DNA of 64,000 nt from Flavipsychrobacter sp. (GCA_024508935.1 JANINW010000014.1:81920-145919); one strand, 5' to 3'. Counted from the first letter of the stretch, positions 30,701 to 40,864 are shown. Translations and numbers: made by a program. The notes: a model not told the origin generated them from the sequence alone.

Positions 30701-31201
30701 AACAAACAGGGCGGTCAGCAAGGCCAGCAGCAAGGAGAATCGGGCAAACAGGGTGAATATGGAGACCCTGAAAAACTGGCCCGTCTTGCAGCACAGCAGG
30801 CAGCATTACGCCGCCAGTTGCAAGAACTCAACAGCCTGCTAAATAGCAAGGGCATGGGCAATGCACGCGAAATGAAAGAGATACAGGACAAAATGGATCG
30901 TACGGAAACGGACCTGGTGAATAAAAGATTAAGCAGTGAATTGATGATGCGCCAGAAGGAGATCCTGACAAGATTACTACAGGCAGAGAAATCGTTACGC
31001 GAGCAGGAGCAGGATGATAAACGCAGTTCGAAAACAGCGGATGATATCAGTCGCCCTATGCCGGCAGAGCTGCAAAAGTTTATGCAGGAACACAAAGATC
31101 TTATTCAGCAATACAAGACAGTTCCACCTCAATTGAAACCTTATTACCGCAGTATGGTAGAGCAGTATTACCAGGCTATAGGCAACTCAAATAATAAGTA
31201 A
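27788..31201 (+). CDS. DUF4175-like large membrane protein with coiled-coil/Q-rich C-terminus
   Basis: Two N-terminal TM segments, beta-rich region, long K/E/Q/M-rich helical region. Confidence 0.8.
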   Translation: MNNYDWLISRLDGFIRKYYANQLLRGALVLLICLLLYILTVSVGEYYLYMPVWLRVFIVSAFVLLGGVALVIWVIIPFAKMSRLGKVISHEQAAAIVGTHFPEISDKLLNILQLKKQTEGQGSMELIEASINQKAAQISVVPIANAVDLSKNKKYLPFLLPLVLAGVFILVAAPNVFKDASERLLQPTKTFEKPAPFKFIVKNTSMQAVRNGDFVLEVSTEGNALPAEMAVETGTDRMPMQSKSKNSFEYAFRNITEPVSFRLFAAGFYSQPYTIQVAQRPVLKAFKVSLDYPEYIGRKDEVLSSMGDMTVPAGTHVSWGFVADYTDEASIRLGDGNTMALPKQVNVFAAQYRFLRDTSYTLILGNRQSNVRDSFHYFVKVIPDQYPTIQLEEIRDTVSGKQILLTGTAGDDYGISRVLFHYAVADGNNKTIVDKSIPLKTSTGTLSSFQHYFDAGVLNLQPGQKLTYYVEAWDNDGVQGSKASRSEVMSYQMYNAKQLDSAINENAEQINSGLSNSAEQTKELQSQYRDLQSKMLQSESMSWEQQQSLQEVSKQQMELQNKMEAIKKRFEEQMQQSQQKQYSDEVKDKQEDLKKQMDNLLNNELKEQMKKLEELMKKLNKDQAFQTMKQLEQDNKLFNMDLERMQELMKQLEMQMKLEDLSNKMSELAKKEQDLKQQTDKGYKDNKELARKQDDLKKELDKAMNEDMKNLDELNKKMEQQQEMSKPKEAGKKAADKMQDSKEELSKNEGSKASQSQSQAAQNLQEMSESLSNMAGGMNVQQIDIDIKATRQVLTNLMRLSFDQEQLIKNVQNTPIGSQSYVGNQQEQARLYGNSRMIRDSLFALSKRVSKLAPTINKETAELEKNMAAATEAMQNRYVGNVMSRQQYVMMHTNNLALLLNETLSNLMQMKANAQSGKKGSCNKPGGKTPKPGPGKQLSDIITQQKQLGDAMQQMQDAQNKNGQQPGQQPGNKQGGQQGQQQGESGKQGEYGDPEKLARLAAQQAALRRQLQELNSLLNSKGMGNAREMKEIQDKMDRTETDLVNKRLSSELMMRQKEILTRLLQAEKSLREQEQDDKRSSKTADDISRPMPAELQKFMQEHKDLIQQYKTVPPQLKPYYRSMVEQYYQAIGNSNNK

Positions 31202-31461
31202 TATTATCTAAAAAAACAAATTATTTTTCTAACAGATGTATTTGTTACAACAACGTTTGTAGCTACTGTTTAACTGTTGGTTAATCTATTCATTTTCACT
31301 GTTTTGTGACAAACCTTAGCACGGTTTTTGGTGTCTATATAAGTAGAGGATGAAAGGTGTACTGTATAACCTTAAACAGCCCTTGCGGCAGTGAAAAATT
31401 ATACTTAACTTTCATATTATTTAGTTCTTTTTAACAGTTCTTTAACCAAAAACATGCGCTT

Positions 31462-31932
31462 ATGATTTTTTCAAGAACTTACAGGTACCATTCTAAAATG
31501 CCAATTGACGATATAAAAGGTCGCCTGGTTGGTAAGCATGTAAAAGTGCACAATATGGATTTCGAGGTTTCCGAGAAAGACCGTGTACTTCGCGTTATTC
31601 CTCACGCAGAACAAGAGAGGAACATCAAAACTTTGCCAATAACCCATGTTCAGCTCAATGGCAAAGGGGATAAGACCCAGGTTGTTATTAATTCAAAGAT
31701 GCGTAAGATCGATTCAGGCGGGCCTATGCTGATTGTTATCTTCTGCTTCTTTATGTTAGTAGCTGCGGTGCTGTTTTTACTATTTGGGGCTGAAGAATAC
31801 CTTTCCTTTACCTATACGATGGGCGGCATAGCACTGGCCATATTTGGTATCTTCTGGATACGTATGGAAGCCGGTTACTTCGACTATGTACGCAAGATCA
31901 GGGATTATATAAAAACACAAAGCGTAGCCTAG
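31462..31932 (+). CDS. hypothetical membrane protein
   Basis: 156 aa with two TM helices. Confidence 0.7.
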   Translation: MIFSRTYRYHSKMPIDDIKGRLVGKHVKVHNMDFEVSEKDRVLRVIPHAEQERNIKTLPITHVQLNGKGDKTQVVINSKMRKIDSGGPMLIVIFCFFMLVAAVLFLLFGAEEYLSFTYTMGGIALAIFGIFWIRMEAGYFDYVRKIRDYIKTQSVA

Positions 31933-31982
31933 GCCACGCTTTATCTTTTTATTACGGTGTCCTCTGTTGGGCACCGTTTTTT
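31919..31982. terminator. two consecutive terminator hairpins between convergent genes
   Basis: AAAGCGT...ACGCTTT followed by atctttttatt; then ACGGTGtCC-tctgtt-GGgCACCGTTTTTT. Confidence 0.75.
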
Positions 31983-32535
31983 ATTGTATGTACGGTTTAA
32001 GAGAGTCTATCGGCGTATCTCCCGCAAATGTTTTTATCAGCTTGCGGTCCTTATCATACACATTTATTTGTGGTAATGTTTGATAGGTAAATGTTTTGGT
32101 AATGTAATCATTGCTATCCAAAGTTACCTGCAGGGTAGGGAACTCTTTTATCTTTACGCTATTCTCAAAAAACTCAAGATGTGGTTTCATAACCGGTGCG
32201 GCTATTAAAACGATCTTTGAATTTTTAAAAAGGAAAATATTCTCTTTCAGGCGTATGGTCTCCTCCTGGCAGTGGTCGCAGGTAGGGTTGAAGGTCATAA
32301 CTAATAAATTATAATCATTGGCCAGGTCGGCATTGGTAATGATCTTATTATCTTCTGTTACAAGTTTCAGCTGAGGCAATGGAGCGCCCGGCGTGCGGTA
32401 ATCTATTTGTAGTTTAGGTTCTACATTTGCTGCTGCAACTGCAGGAATCTTCTCTTTGTTTATTTTCCTCTTTTTTTGGCCGAAAGCAATATACACGGTG
32501 CTTAACAGGCAGGTAATGATTAGTAACTTGCGCAT
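31981..32535 (-). CDS. thioredoxin-like (redoxin/AhpC-TSA) secreted protein
   Basis: Signal peptide; NLLVMTFNPTCDHCQEETIRLKENIFLFK with CDHC. Confidence 0.85.
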   Translation of the reverse strand: MRKLLIITCLLSTVYIAFGQKKRKINKEKIPAVAAANVEPKLQIDYRTPGAPLPQLKLVTEDNKIITNADLANDYNLLVMTFNPTCDHCQEETIRLKENIFLFKNSKIVLIAAPVMKPHLEFFENSVKIKEFPTLQVTLDSNDYITKTFTYQTLPQINVYDKDRKLIKTFAGDTPIDSLKPYIQ

Positions 32536-32578
32536 GGAGCGAATTTAGGTAATTAGTTTAAAACAGATTGCTAATATT

Positions 32579-33850
32579 ATGACAGCAAAATCCCAGATTC
32601 CGTTGGCTGAGCGGATGCGCCCCAAGAGCCTGGAAGAATTTATAGGACAAGAGCACCTGGTAGGAAAAGGAAAGGTATTGGAGCAGATGATCCACAACCG
32701 AAAGGGACATTCTATTATCTTCTGGGGCCCTCCGGGTGTAGGTAAAACAACACTTGCGCAGATCATTGCCCGCTCATTAGACCTGCCTTTTTTTACGCTT
32801 AGTGCTATAGACAGCGGGGTAAAGGATGTAAGAGCTGTAATAGAGCAGGCGCGCAAAGCCGGGCACGCTATATTATTCATTGATGAGATACACCGCTTTA
32901 ATAAAGCACAGCAGGATAGTTTGCTGGGGGCTGTAGAGAAAGGCATCATAACGCTTATAGGCGCTACTACTGAAAACCCTTCATTTGAAGTGATAGGGGC
33001 TTTACTAAGCAGGTGCCAGGTATATGTATTGAAGCCGCTTACTGAAGAGCATCTCAAAGCCCTGGTACACCAGGCTATGGAAAATGATGCCTGGCTGAAG
33101 GAGCAACAGATAACTATCGAGGAATGGGATGCATTATTGCAGTTAAGCGGAGGCGATGCACGCAGGTTATTGAACCTTTTAGAGTTGGTAGCCTCCTCTA
33201 TGCCTGCAGGTGTTAGCGGCGTTCCCAATGATATTGTAGTAGATGTAGTGCAAAGTAAAATGGCGCTCTACGATAAAGGCGGCGAACAGCATTACGATAT
33301 CATTTCTGCTTTTATTAAATCACTGCGCGGCAGCGATCCTAATGCCGCCGTGTACTGGCTGGCACGCATGATAGAGGGTGGAGAAGATCCAAAGTTTATT
33401 GCCCGCCGTATGGTGATACTTGCCAGTGAAGATATTGGTAATGCAAATCCTAATGCCTTGCTGCTGGCTACTACTACCTTCCAGGCAGTAGAAATGATCG
33501 GGTACCCTGAATGCCGCATTATACTTTCGCAATGTGCCACTTACCTGGCTTCTTCGCCCAAAAGCAATGCATCGTATATGGCAATAAATCATGCGCAATC
33601 ACTGGTAGATAAAACCGGCGACCTACCGGTGCCATTGCCTATCCGCAATGCGCCTACCGGGCTGATGAAAAACCTGGATTATGGAAAGGGATACAAGTAT
33701 GCACATGACTACCCGGACAATTTTGTAGACCAGGAGTTCTTACCGGAAAAAATAGCCGGTACTAAATTGTACGAACCGGGTAATAATGCAGCAGAAGCCC
33801 GCCTGAGAGATTATCTCAAACATTGCTGGAAGGAAAAGTATGATTATTGA
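32579..33850 (+). CDS. rarA: replication-associated recombination AAA+ ATPase RarA/MgsA
   Basis: PLAERMRPKSLEEFIGQEHLVG, FWGPPGVGKTTLAQII, LFIDEIHRFNKAQQDSLL. Confidence 0.96.
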   Translation: MTAKSQIPLAERMRPKSLEEFIGQEHLVGKGKVLEQMIHNRKGHSIIFWGPPGVGKTTLAQIIARSLDLPFFTLSAIDSGVKDVRAVIEQARKAGHAILFIDEIHRFNKAQQDSLLGAVEKGIITLIGATTENPSFEVIGALLSRCQVYVLKPLTEEHLKALVHQAMENDAWLKEQQITIEEWDALLQLSGGDARRLLNLLELVASSMPAGVSGVPNDIVVDVVQSKMALYDKGGEQHYDIISAFIKSLRGSDPNAAVYWLARMIEGGEDPKFIARRMVILASEDIGNANPNALLLATTTFQAVEMIGYPECRIILSQCATYLASSPKSNASYMAINHAQSLVDKTGDLPVPLPIRNAPTGLMKNLDYGKGYKYAHDYPDNFVDQEFLPEKIAGTKLYEPGNNAAEARLRDYLKHCWKEKYDY

Positions 33851-34041
33851 GCTTGCTTAAGAATAGTAAGTGCTTTTTCTACCTGTAGTTTTATGCCGCC
33901 CCACACAAGTCCTAAAGATGGGCGTAGCGTATTAATATTTTCATCTGCTATATAGCAAGGGACGCCTTCATTCTCAAGGCGTCCCTTTACTATATAAGCT
34001 TCAGTAATGTCTGAAAAAGTACATACTGTAATTAGCTGCAT
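33844..34041 (-). CDS. DUF2007 domain protein
   Basis: TFSDITEAYIVKGRLENEGVPCYIADEN. Confidence 0.8.
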   Translation of the reverse strand: MQLITVCTFSDITEAYIVKGRLENEGVPCYIADENINTLRPSLGLVWGGIKLQVEKALTILKQAQ

Positions 34042-34051
34042 AGTTTATGCT

Positions 34052-35023
34052 TTATGCAGGTATCTCTACCAGTGTTTTTTCTACCTTATTGTGTACCGGT
34101 TTTACGGTTTGCAGGTAGCGGTAAATTGCTTTCAGGTTATTATCGCTCATGCGTTTGAACGGCCCCCAGGGCATAGCACTATGCCTGATAGCTTTGCCGC
34201 CGTGCAGCCTGTTGATGAATGCCTGTTCTGTCCATCCGGCCAGTCTACCTGTTTCAGGGTCTGGTGTAAGATTGGGTGTTACGCATTTGTATTTTGTCGG
34301 TTCTACTATCGATTCCATTTCAAACCCGCCGGCAAACTCCGGCCCTATAAACGCGCCGGTCATAAGGTCGCGTTTGGTATGGCATCCGCGGCAGTTGGCC
34401 ACACTATTGGCCAGGTACTTGCCATATTCTACTGAAGTATCTTCTTCCACTACTTTCGGTACATCACCGTCGGGTCCTACCGGTTTTATCAGGAACGCCT
34501 TTACCACTTTACCCAGCAGGTTCAGTTTAGACTGGGGTACTTCGTGCTTCACCGGCTGCATAGTTTTCAGGTAAGAGAATATAGCGCTCATATCCGCATC
34601 GCTGGTATTGTGGAAGGGCATGAAATCAAATACGACAGACCCGTCAGGTTTTACCCCGTAGCGCAGCGCTCTTGCCAGTGCCTTGGTCTCAATATTACCG
34701 ATACCGGTTTCCTTATCCGGTGTTATGTTAGGTACATACACCGTACCTACCGGTAGGTTGAATTGATAGCCCCCTATAAGCGGTACTATATCGCCATTTT
34801 CTTTGGCTTCCATCATATCAACCTTTCCGTGGCAGTCGGCGCAGTGGCCGGGGCCATATACCAGGTATTCTCCTCTTTTAAGTGTGGCAGAATCTGTAGA
34901 TAGTGCGATGTCGGGATAGGGGGCTTCGTATTTCAGGTTTTGGCGCATTGCCACAGTTACAGACAATGCTACTACCAGTACAAGCAAACCTATGCCTGTC
35001 CATTTCAGGATTTTCTTAATCAT
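34052..35023 (-). CDS. diheme cytochrome c family protein
   Basis: Two CXXCH motifs (CADCH, CRGCH); N-terminal TM; start refined to MIKKILKWTG. Confidence 0.9.
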   Translation of the reverse strand: MIKKILKWTGIGLLVLVVALSVTVAMRQNLKYEAPYPDIALSTDSATLKRGEYLVYGPGHCADCHGKVDMMEAKENGDIVPLIGGYQFNLPVGTVYVPNITPDKETGIGNIETKALARALRYGVKPDGSVVFDFMPFHNTSDADMSAIFSYLKTMQPVKHEVPQSKLNLLGKVVKAFLIKPVGPDGDVPKVVEEDTSVEYGKYLANSVANCRGCHTKRDLMTGAFIGPEFAGGFEMESIVEPTKYKCVTPNLTPDPETGRLAGWTEQAFINRLHGGKAIRHSAMPWGPFKRMSDNNLKAIYRYLQTVKPVHNKVEKTLVEIPA

Positions 35024-35267
35024 AATAATTTGGGTGGTGTTATGAGTGCAAAAATAATAGATAAATTTTCTTAATGTCAAGCCTGGGCTAGTCTATTATG
35101 AAAACTACCAGTATAATAAAACGTATTTTCAGCGGGTTACCCCTATATATTCGTGTTCCATGTGGTATGATTTTTCATAAATTTGCAGCACTGAAACCCT
35201 GTTACAAAGCCTGTTTGCGACAGAAAAGTACCTTGGCAAAGAAAAAATTAAAAATTCCTTCAAAATA

Positions 35268-35300
35268 TTTTGCCTGTTTAAAAACTACTCATTACCTTTG
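35268..35300 (+). promoter_or_regulatory. candidate Bacteroidota sigma-A promoter for the S10 operon
   Basis: TTTG (35268-35271), 21-nt spacer, TAccTTTG (35293-35300), matching the TTTG/TAnnTTTG consensus. Confidence 0.65.
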
Positions 35301-35338
35301 CAGTCCCAAATTTTACGGGTTAGAAGATATTTATAAGT

Positions 35339-35644
35339 ATGTCACAGCGTATCAGAATAAAGCTTAAATCTTACGATCACAGCCTGGTTGATAAATCAGC
35401 AGAGAAAATCGTTAAGACTGTGCGCAACACAGGAGCAGTGGTAACAGGCCCTATTCCTTTGCCTACAGAGAAGAAGATCTTTACAGTATTGCGCTCACCG
35501 CACGTTAATAAAAAGTCACGTGAGCAGTTCCAACTTTGCACCCACAAGCGCTTGTTGGATATCTATACTTCTTCTTCACGTACAGTCGACGCTCTTTCGA
35601 AGTTAGACCTTCCGAGTGGTGTTGAAGTAGAGATCAAAGCGTAA
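35339..35644 (+). CDS. rpsJ: 30S ribosomal protein S10
   Basis: [39 protein letters not shown]. Confidence 0.98.
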   Translation: MSQRIRIKLKSYDHSLVDKSAEKIVKTVRNTGAVVTGPIPLPTEKKIFTVLRSPHVNKKSREQFQLCTHKRLLDIYTSSSRTVDALSKLDLPSGVEVEIKA

Positions 35645-35767
35645 CAGATAACAATATCTGTATCTCCCGCAAGGGCATACAGAATGGTTCTTAACAATAT
35701 AGATAAAACGGCTAATCCCGGTCCACACAATTAAAGGCATCCGGGCGCTTGGCTAAAATATTATAAA

Positions 35768-36385
35768 ATGAAAGGTATTATTGGTAAAAAAATCGGCATG
35801 ACCAGCATTTTTGAGCCGAATGGTAAGCAGACAGCCTGCACCATTATCGAAGCTGGTCCTTGTGTGGTTACTCAAAAGAAAACCGTGGATACCGACGGTT
35901 ACAACGCATTGCAAATTGCGTTCGGAGAAGCAAAGGAGAAAAACACTCCCAAAGCACTCCTCAATCACTTCGCTAAGGCACAAACGTCGCCTAAGTCAAT
36001 CGTAAAAGAACTTCGTAATTGTTCCATTGATAAACAAGTTGGTGAAGCTATTACTTGTGAAATATTTACCGAAGGAGAAAAAGTAAGTGTTATTGGCACT
36101 ACTAAAGGTAAAGGTTTCCAGGGTGTAGTAAAACGTCACGGTTTCTCTGGTGTGGGTGAAGCATCCCATGGCCAGCACGATCGTCAGCGTGCCCCGGGTT
36201 CTGTCGGTGGTTCATCATATCCCAGCCGTGTATTTAAAGGTATGCGTATGGCCGGCCGTATGGGCGGAGACCGCGTAAAGGTTAAAGCACTGCGTGTTGT
36301 AAAAGTATTCCCTGAACAAAACTATATTTTGATTAGTGGTTCTGTACCGGGACATAATGGTTCAATTGTTTTAATTCAGAATTAA
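35768..36385 (+). CDS. rplC: 50S ribosomal protein L3
   Basis: [22 protein letters not shown]-like region [14 protein letters not shown]. Confidence 0.98.
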   Translation: MKGIIGKKIGMTSIFEPNGKQTACTIIEAGPCVVTQKKTVDTDGYNALQIAFGEAKEKNTPKALLNHFAKAQTSPKSIVKELRNCSIDKQVGEAITCEIFTEGEKVSVIGTTKGKGFQGVVKRHGFSGVGEASHGQHDRQRAPGSVGGSSYPSRVFKGMRMAGRMGGDRVKVKALRVVKVFPEQNYILISGSVPGHNGSIVLIQN

Positions 36386-36393
36386 TTTTAGTC

Positions 36394-37032
36394 ATGCAAG
36401 TTGACGTATTAAATAGTAAAGGTGCTAAAACCGGCCGTTCAGTAGAACTGCCTGACGAGATATTCAATATCGAGCCGAATGATCATTGCATTTACCTTGC
36501 TGTAAAGCAATATCTGGCAGCACACCGCCAGGGTACGCACAAAACCAAGACCCGTGCAGAAGTGCATGGTTCTTCTAAAAAGCTGCACCGCCAAAAAGGT
36601 ACAGGTGGTTCCCGTAAAGGTAACATCCGCAACCCTTTATATAAAGGTGGTGGTACAGTAAATGGTCCTTTGCCACACGGTTACGATTTCAAGCTGAACC
36701 GTAAAGTAAAAGACCTGGCTAAAATGTCTGCCCTGTCTTACAAAGCACGCGAAAACAAAATAGTAATAGTTGAAGACCTGAAACTGTCTGCTCCTAAAAC
36801 TAAAGACTTCGCTTCTATGCTGGGCAGTCTGCAGGAAGGTACTCCGAAATCACTGTTCATTATACCAGAACATGATACCAATACTTACCTGAGCAGCCGT
36901 AACCTGGTAAGGAATAAAACAATAGTGCTGAGCGATATGAATACATACGACCTGGTAAATGCACAGGTAGTAGTATTTACAGAGTCTGCCGCTAAAATGT
37001 TCAATGAAGAACCTGCTGCTGCAGAAGCATAA
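36394..37032 (+). CDS. rplD: 50S ribosomal protein L4
   Basis: HKTKTRAEVHGSSKKLHRQKGTGGSRKGNIRNP. Confidence 0.98.
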   Translation: MQVDVLNSKGAKTGRSVELPDEIFNIEPNDHCIYLAVKQYLAAHRQGTHKTKTRAEVHGSSKKLHRQKGTGGSRKGNIRNPLYKGGGTVNGPLPHGYDFKLNRKVKDLAKMSALSYKARENKIVIVEDLKLSAPKTKDFASMLGSLQEGTPKSLFIIPEHDTNTYLSSRNLVRNKTIVLSDMNTYDLVNAQVVVFTESAAKMFNEEPAAAEA

Positions 37033-37074
37033 TTAAAGAAAAAGATTTTTCGTAAACCGAAATAATATTAGAAA

Positions 37075-37371
37075 ATGAAACTCACTGACGTTTTAGTAGA
37101 ACCGGTGGTTACTGAGAAAGTAAATAGCCAGATGGAGCGTTCGGGTCGCTACACTTTCGTAGTAGACAAGAAAGCAAACAAACTGGAAATCAAGAAGGCT
37201 GTAGAAGAATTCTACGGTGTGAAAGTACAGGGTGTTAATACCATTGTAGTACCTGGTAAATCTAAATCACGTTTTACTAAAGGCGGGTTTATACAAGGTG
37301 TTAAGTCTTCTTACAAGAAAGCGGTGGTAACACTGGCTGAAGGTGAATCAATAGATTTATTCTCAATGTAA
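37075..37371 (+). CDS. rplW: 50S ribosomal protein L23
   Basis: VVTEKVNSQMERSGRYTFVVDKKANKLEIKKAVEEFYGVKV. Confidence 0.97.
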   Translation: MKLTDVLVEPVVTEKVNSQMERSGRYTFVVDKKANKLEIKKAVEEFYGVKVQGVNTIVVPGKSKSRFTKGGFIQGVKSSYKKAVVTLAEGESIDLFSM

Positions 37372-37392
37372 ATCTGAAAAAAGAATTAGAAA

Positions 37393-38241
37393 ATGGCATT
37401 ACGTAAATACAAACCGGTAACAGCCGGTACACGTTGGAGAATAGGTAACGCATACGCAGAAGTTACTACTAACGAGCCTGAAAAGAGCTTGTTGGAACCA
37501 TTGAAATCTACAGGTGGCCGTAACGCTCAAGGTCGTCGCTCTATGCGCTACATTGGCGGTGGTAACAAAAAAATGTACCGTAAGATAGATTTCAAACGCG
37601 ATAAAGCTAATGTACCTGCTACTGTAAAGAGCATTGAATACGATCCTAACCGTTCTGCATTCATCGCCCTGCTGGTATATGCTGATGGTGAAAAACGTTA
37701 CATCCTTGCTCCTCAAGGCCTGGAAGTAGGTGCTACTATCGTAAGCGGTACAAACGTTGCTCCTGAACTGGGTAATGCACTGTTGCTGAAAAATATGCCT
37801 TTGGGTACTGTTGTTCACAATATCGAACTGCAGCCTGGTCACGGTGGTGCTATGGCACGCTCTGCAGGCACTTATGCACAACTGAATGCCAAAGAAGAAA
37901 AATATTGCGTAATCAAAATGCCTTCTGGTGAGCTGCGCAAAGTGCTGAGCACTTGTATGGCGACCGTAGGTACTGTATCTAACAGCGACCACGCACTGCA
38001 GTCAATGGGTAAAGCAGGCCGCAACCGTTGGAAAGGTATCCGTCCGCGTAACCGTGGTGTTGCAATGAACCCGGTAGATCACCCGATGGGTGGTGGTGAA
38101 GGCCGCTCTTCTGGTGGACACCCACGCAGCCGTACTGGTAAATACGCTAAAGGTGAAACAACACGGAGCACAACCAAGGGTAGCAACAAGTTGATCATCC
38201 AGCGCCGTAACGGTAAAAAACTTTCAGGTAAATACAAATAA
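37393..38241 (+). CDS. rplB: 50S ribosomal protein L2
   Basis: [24 protein letters not shown]. Confidence 0.99.
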   Translation: MALRKYKPVTAGTRWRIGNAYAEVTTNEPEKSLLEPLKSTGGRNAQGRRSMRYIGGGNKKMYRKIDFKRDKANVPATVKSIEYDPNRSAFIALLVYADGEKRYILAPQGLEVGATIVSGTNVAPELGNALLLKNMPLGTVVHNIELQPGHGGAMARSAGTYAQLNAKEEKYCVIKMPSGELRKVLSTCMATVGTVSNSDHALQSMGKAGRNRWKGIRPRNRGVAMNPVDHPMGGGEGRSSGGHPRSRTGKYAKGETTRSTTKGSNKLIIQRRNGKKLSGKYK

Positions 38242-38279
38242 TAAACAGGGAATATCCTGACAATAAAATATAACGAAGA

Positions 38280-38546
38280 ATGGCTCGTTCAATTAAAAAA
38301 GGACCGTACGTAGATGCAAAGCTGGACAAAAAAGTACTGGCTGTAAACGATGGCAAGGCAAAAAGGGGAGTTCTGAAAACCTGGAGCCGCCGCTCTACCA
38401 TCACGCCTGATTTTGTAGGTCATACATTTGCAGTGCATAACGGTAACAAGTTCATACCGGTATATGTAACCGAATTCATGGTAGGCCATAAACTGGGCGA
38501 ATTTGCACCAACACGCAACTTCAAAGGCCATAGTGGCACTAAATAA
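38280..38546 (+). CDS. rpsS: 30S ribosomal protein S19
   Basis: [35 protein letters not shown]. Confidence 0.99.
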   Translation: MARSIKKGPYVDAKLDKKVLAVNDGKAKRGVLKTWSRRSTITPDFVGHTFAVHNGNKFIPVYVTEFMVGHKLGEFAPTRNFKGHSGTK

Positions 38547-38607
38547 TTAACAATAAAATTCAGGCCGTTATCTTCTGGTGCGGCCACTATAAGAAATAAA
38601 TAATAAA

Positions 38608-38964
38608 ATGGAAGCTGTAGCTCGTTTACGTAACTATCCTACATCGCCGCGCAAAATGCGCCTGCTGGCCGATCTGATACGTGGCCTGGATGTAGAAAAA
38701 GCGCTGAATACTTTAAAATTCAGCACTAAGCACCCTTCAGTGCCTTTGGAAAAACTGTTGCTGAGTGCAATTGCAAACTGGAGAGTAAAGAATGAAGGTG
38801 TGGACGTTGCCGGAGCAAACCTGTATGTAAAAACCATATTTGTGGACGGTGGACGTACGCTGAAACGTATGAATCCCGCTCCGCAAGGCCGTGCTTACAG
38901 GCTTCGCAAGCGTAGCAACCACGTTACAATCATTGTGGATAGCAAAGCAACCGTAAACGCATAA
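38608..38964 (+). CDS. rplV: 50S ribosomal protein L22
   Basis: [51 protein letters not shown]. Confidence 0.98.
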   Translation: MEAVARLRNYPTSPRKMRLLADLIRGLDVEKALNTLKFSTKHPSVPLEKLLLSAIANWRVKNEGVDVAGANLYVKTIFVDGGRTLKRMNPAPQGRAYRLRKRSNHVTIIVDSKATVNA

Positions 38965-38995
38965 TTTTTAAACATTCAACTTAATAATATAACGA

Positions 38996-39823
38996 ATGGG
39001 TCAAAAAACTAATCCTATAGGTAACAGGTTGGGCATCATCCGCGGATGGGACTCAATGTGGTATGGTGAAAAAAAGGATTTCGGTCAGAAACTTGTTGAA
39101 GACCATAAAATCCGCACTTACCTGAATGCACGTATTAACAAAGGTGGTATCTCACGTATTGTTATAGAGCGTACACTGGGTAAACTGATCGTAACTATAC
39201 ACACTTCTAAGCCTGGTATCATCATAGGTAAAGGTGGTGCAGAAGTAGACCGTATTAAGGAAGAGCTGAAAAAGCTTACCGGTAAAGATGATGTTCAGAT
39301 CAACATCATGGAAATACGCCGTCCTGAACTGGATGCACAGATAGTAGGTGAAACAATTGCCCGCCAGTTGGAAAGCCGTGTTAGCTTTAAGCGTGCCATC
39401 AAAATGGCTATCTCTACAGCTATGCGTATGGGCGCTGAAGGTATCAAAATAAAAGTAGGTGGCCGTTTAGGTGGTGCTGAAATTGCCCGTTCTGAAGAGT
39501 TCAAACAAGGACGTACACCATTGCACACTTACCGTATGGACATCGACTATGCTTCTGTGTTCGCACTGACAGTATATGGTAAAATAGGTATCAAAGTATG
39601 GATCTGTAAAGGTGAAGTACTGGGCAAGCGTGACCTGAATCCTAACTTCTCTGCTAACTCTGACCGTCGTGGTAACGAAGGTGGTGGCCGTCCTGAAGGT
39701 GGCCGTCCGGGTGGAGACCGTGGCGAACGCCGTGGTGGTGGAGACCGTGGCGGTGACCGCCGTGGTGGTGGTGGCCGTGGTGGCAACCAGGGTGGTGGCG
39801 CAGCACGTGGTGGCCGTCGCTAA
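38996..39823 (+). CDS. rpsC: 30S ribosomal protein S3 with RG-rich C-terminal extension
   Basis: [25 protein letters not shown] domain [14 protein letters not shown]; tail of [10 protein letters not shown] repeats. Confidence 0.98.
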   Translation: MGQKTNPIGNRLGIIRGWDSMWYGEKKDFGQKLVEDHKIRTYLNARINKGGISRIVIERTLGKLIVTIHTSKPGIIIGKGGAEVDRIKEELKKLTGKDDVQINIMEIRRPELDAQIVGETIARQLESRVSFKRAIKMAISTAMRMGAEGIKIKVGGRLGGAEIARSEEFKQGRTPLHTYRMDIDYASVFALTVYGKIGIKVWICKGEVLGKRDLNPNFSANSDRRGNEGGGRPEGGRPGGDRGERRGGGDRGGDRRGGGGRGGNQGGGAARGGRR

Positions 39824-39865
39824 TTAATAAATTTTTGTAGAGCAACTTTTTAAAATATTGTAACA

Positions 39866-40288
39866 ATGTTACAACCGAAAAAAACGAAACATCGTAAAGC
39901 GCATAAAGGCAGAATAAAAGGTAACGCACAACGCGGCGCTACTGTAGCCTTTGGTTCGTTTGGTTTGAAAGCTTTGGAACCTAAGTGGATAACAAACCGC
40001 CAGATAGAAGCTGCACGTCAGGCTATGACCCGTCATATGAAGCGTGAAGGTAATGTTTGGATCCGTATATTCCCTGACAAGCCGATTACCCGCAAACCAG
40101 CCGAAGTACGTATGGGTAAAGGTAAAGGTAGCCTGGAATTCTGGGCAGCTGTGGTAAAACCTGGTATGATCATGTTTGAAGCGGAAGGTGTGCCTATGCA
40201 GGTAGCAAAAGAAGCTTTGGAACTGGCAGCACAGAAACTGCCTATCAAAACCAAGTTTGTGGTACGTCACGACTACGCAGGACAATAA
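39866..40288 (+). CDS. rplP: 50S ribosomal protein L16
   Basis: [38 protein letters not shown]. Confidence 0.99.
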   Translation: MLQPKKTKHRKAHKGRIKGNAQRGATVAFGSFGLKALEPKWITNRQIEAARQAMTRHMKREGNVWIRIFPDKPITRKPAEVRMGKGKGSLEFWAAVVKPGMIMFEAEGVPMQVAKEALELAAQKLPIKTKFVVRHDYAGQ

Positions 40289-40356
40289 TTAATAAATAAA
40301 AAAGAAGATTTCTGGTTTTTAGCCGAATCATAAATCAATCGTAAATCATAGATAAA

Positions 40357-40572
40357 ATGGCAAAAGCAAAAAAAGCGAACAAGGTTGAAGATTACCGCTC
40401 GCTGGACGACCAGGCACTGGTTTCGAAGATCGGTGAGGAGGAAGTGCGCTTGAAGAAAATGCACTTCAGCCATGCGGTAAACCCAATTGAAAACCCGCTT
40501 ACTATTCGCCAGCTGCGCCGCACAATTGCGCGTATGAAAACTGAACAGCGCAGGAGAGCATTAGGTTTCTAA
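40357..40572 (+). CDS. rpmC: 50S ribosomal protein L29
   Basis: Position and [22 protein letters not shown]. Confidence 0.95.
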   Translation: MAKAKKANKVEDYRSLDDQALVSKIGEEEVRLKKMHFSHAVNPIENPLTIRQLRRTIARMKTEQRRRALGF

Positions 40573-40585
40573 TAAAATTATTAAG

Positions 40586-40852
40586 ATGTCAACAACGACT
40601 GAAAGAAAACGCAGAAAAACCCGTATCGGGATAGTGAACAGCAACAAGATGACTAAAACCATCACTGTAGCTGTAGAACGTAAAGTGAAGCACCCGATAT
40701 ATGGTAAGTTCGTTAAAAAAACGACCAAATTCCACGCGCACGATGAGTCTAACACCGCTGGTGTAGGTGACGTAGTACGCATTATGGAAACACGCCCGCT
40801 GAGCAAAACAAAACGCTGGCGCCTGGTAGAAATTATTGAAAAAGCTAAGTAA
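40586..40852 (+). CDS. rpsQ: 30S ribosomal protein S17
   Basis: [32 protein letters not shown]. Confidence 0.98.
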   Translation: MSTTTERKRRKTRIGIVNSNKMTKTITVAVERKVKHPIYGKFVKKTTKFHAHDESNTAGVGDVVRIMETRPLSKTKRWRLVEIIEKAK

Positions 40853-40864
40853 TCTTATTTAAAG

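Noticed and set aside
35098-35367. 89-aa ORF just upstream of rpsJ
   Set aside because: Overlaps the rpsJ start and covers the putative S10 promoter; composition not protein-like.
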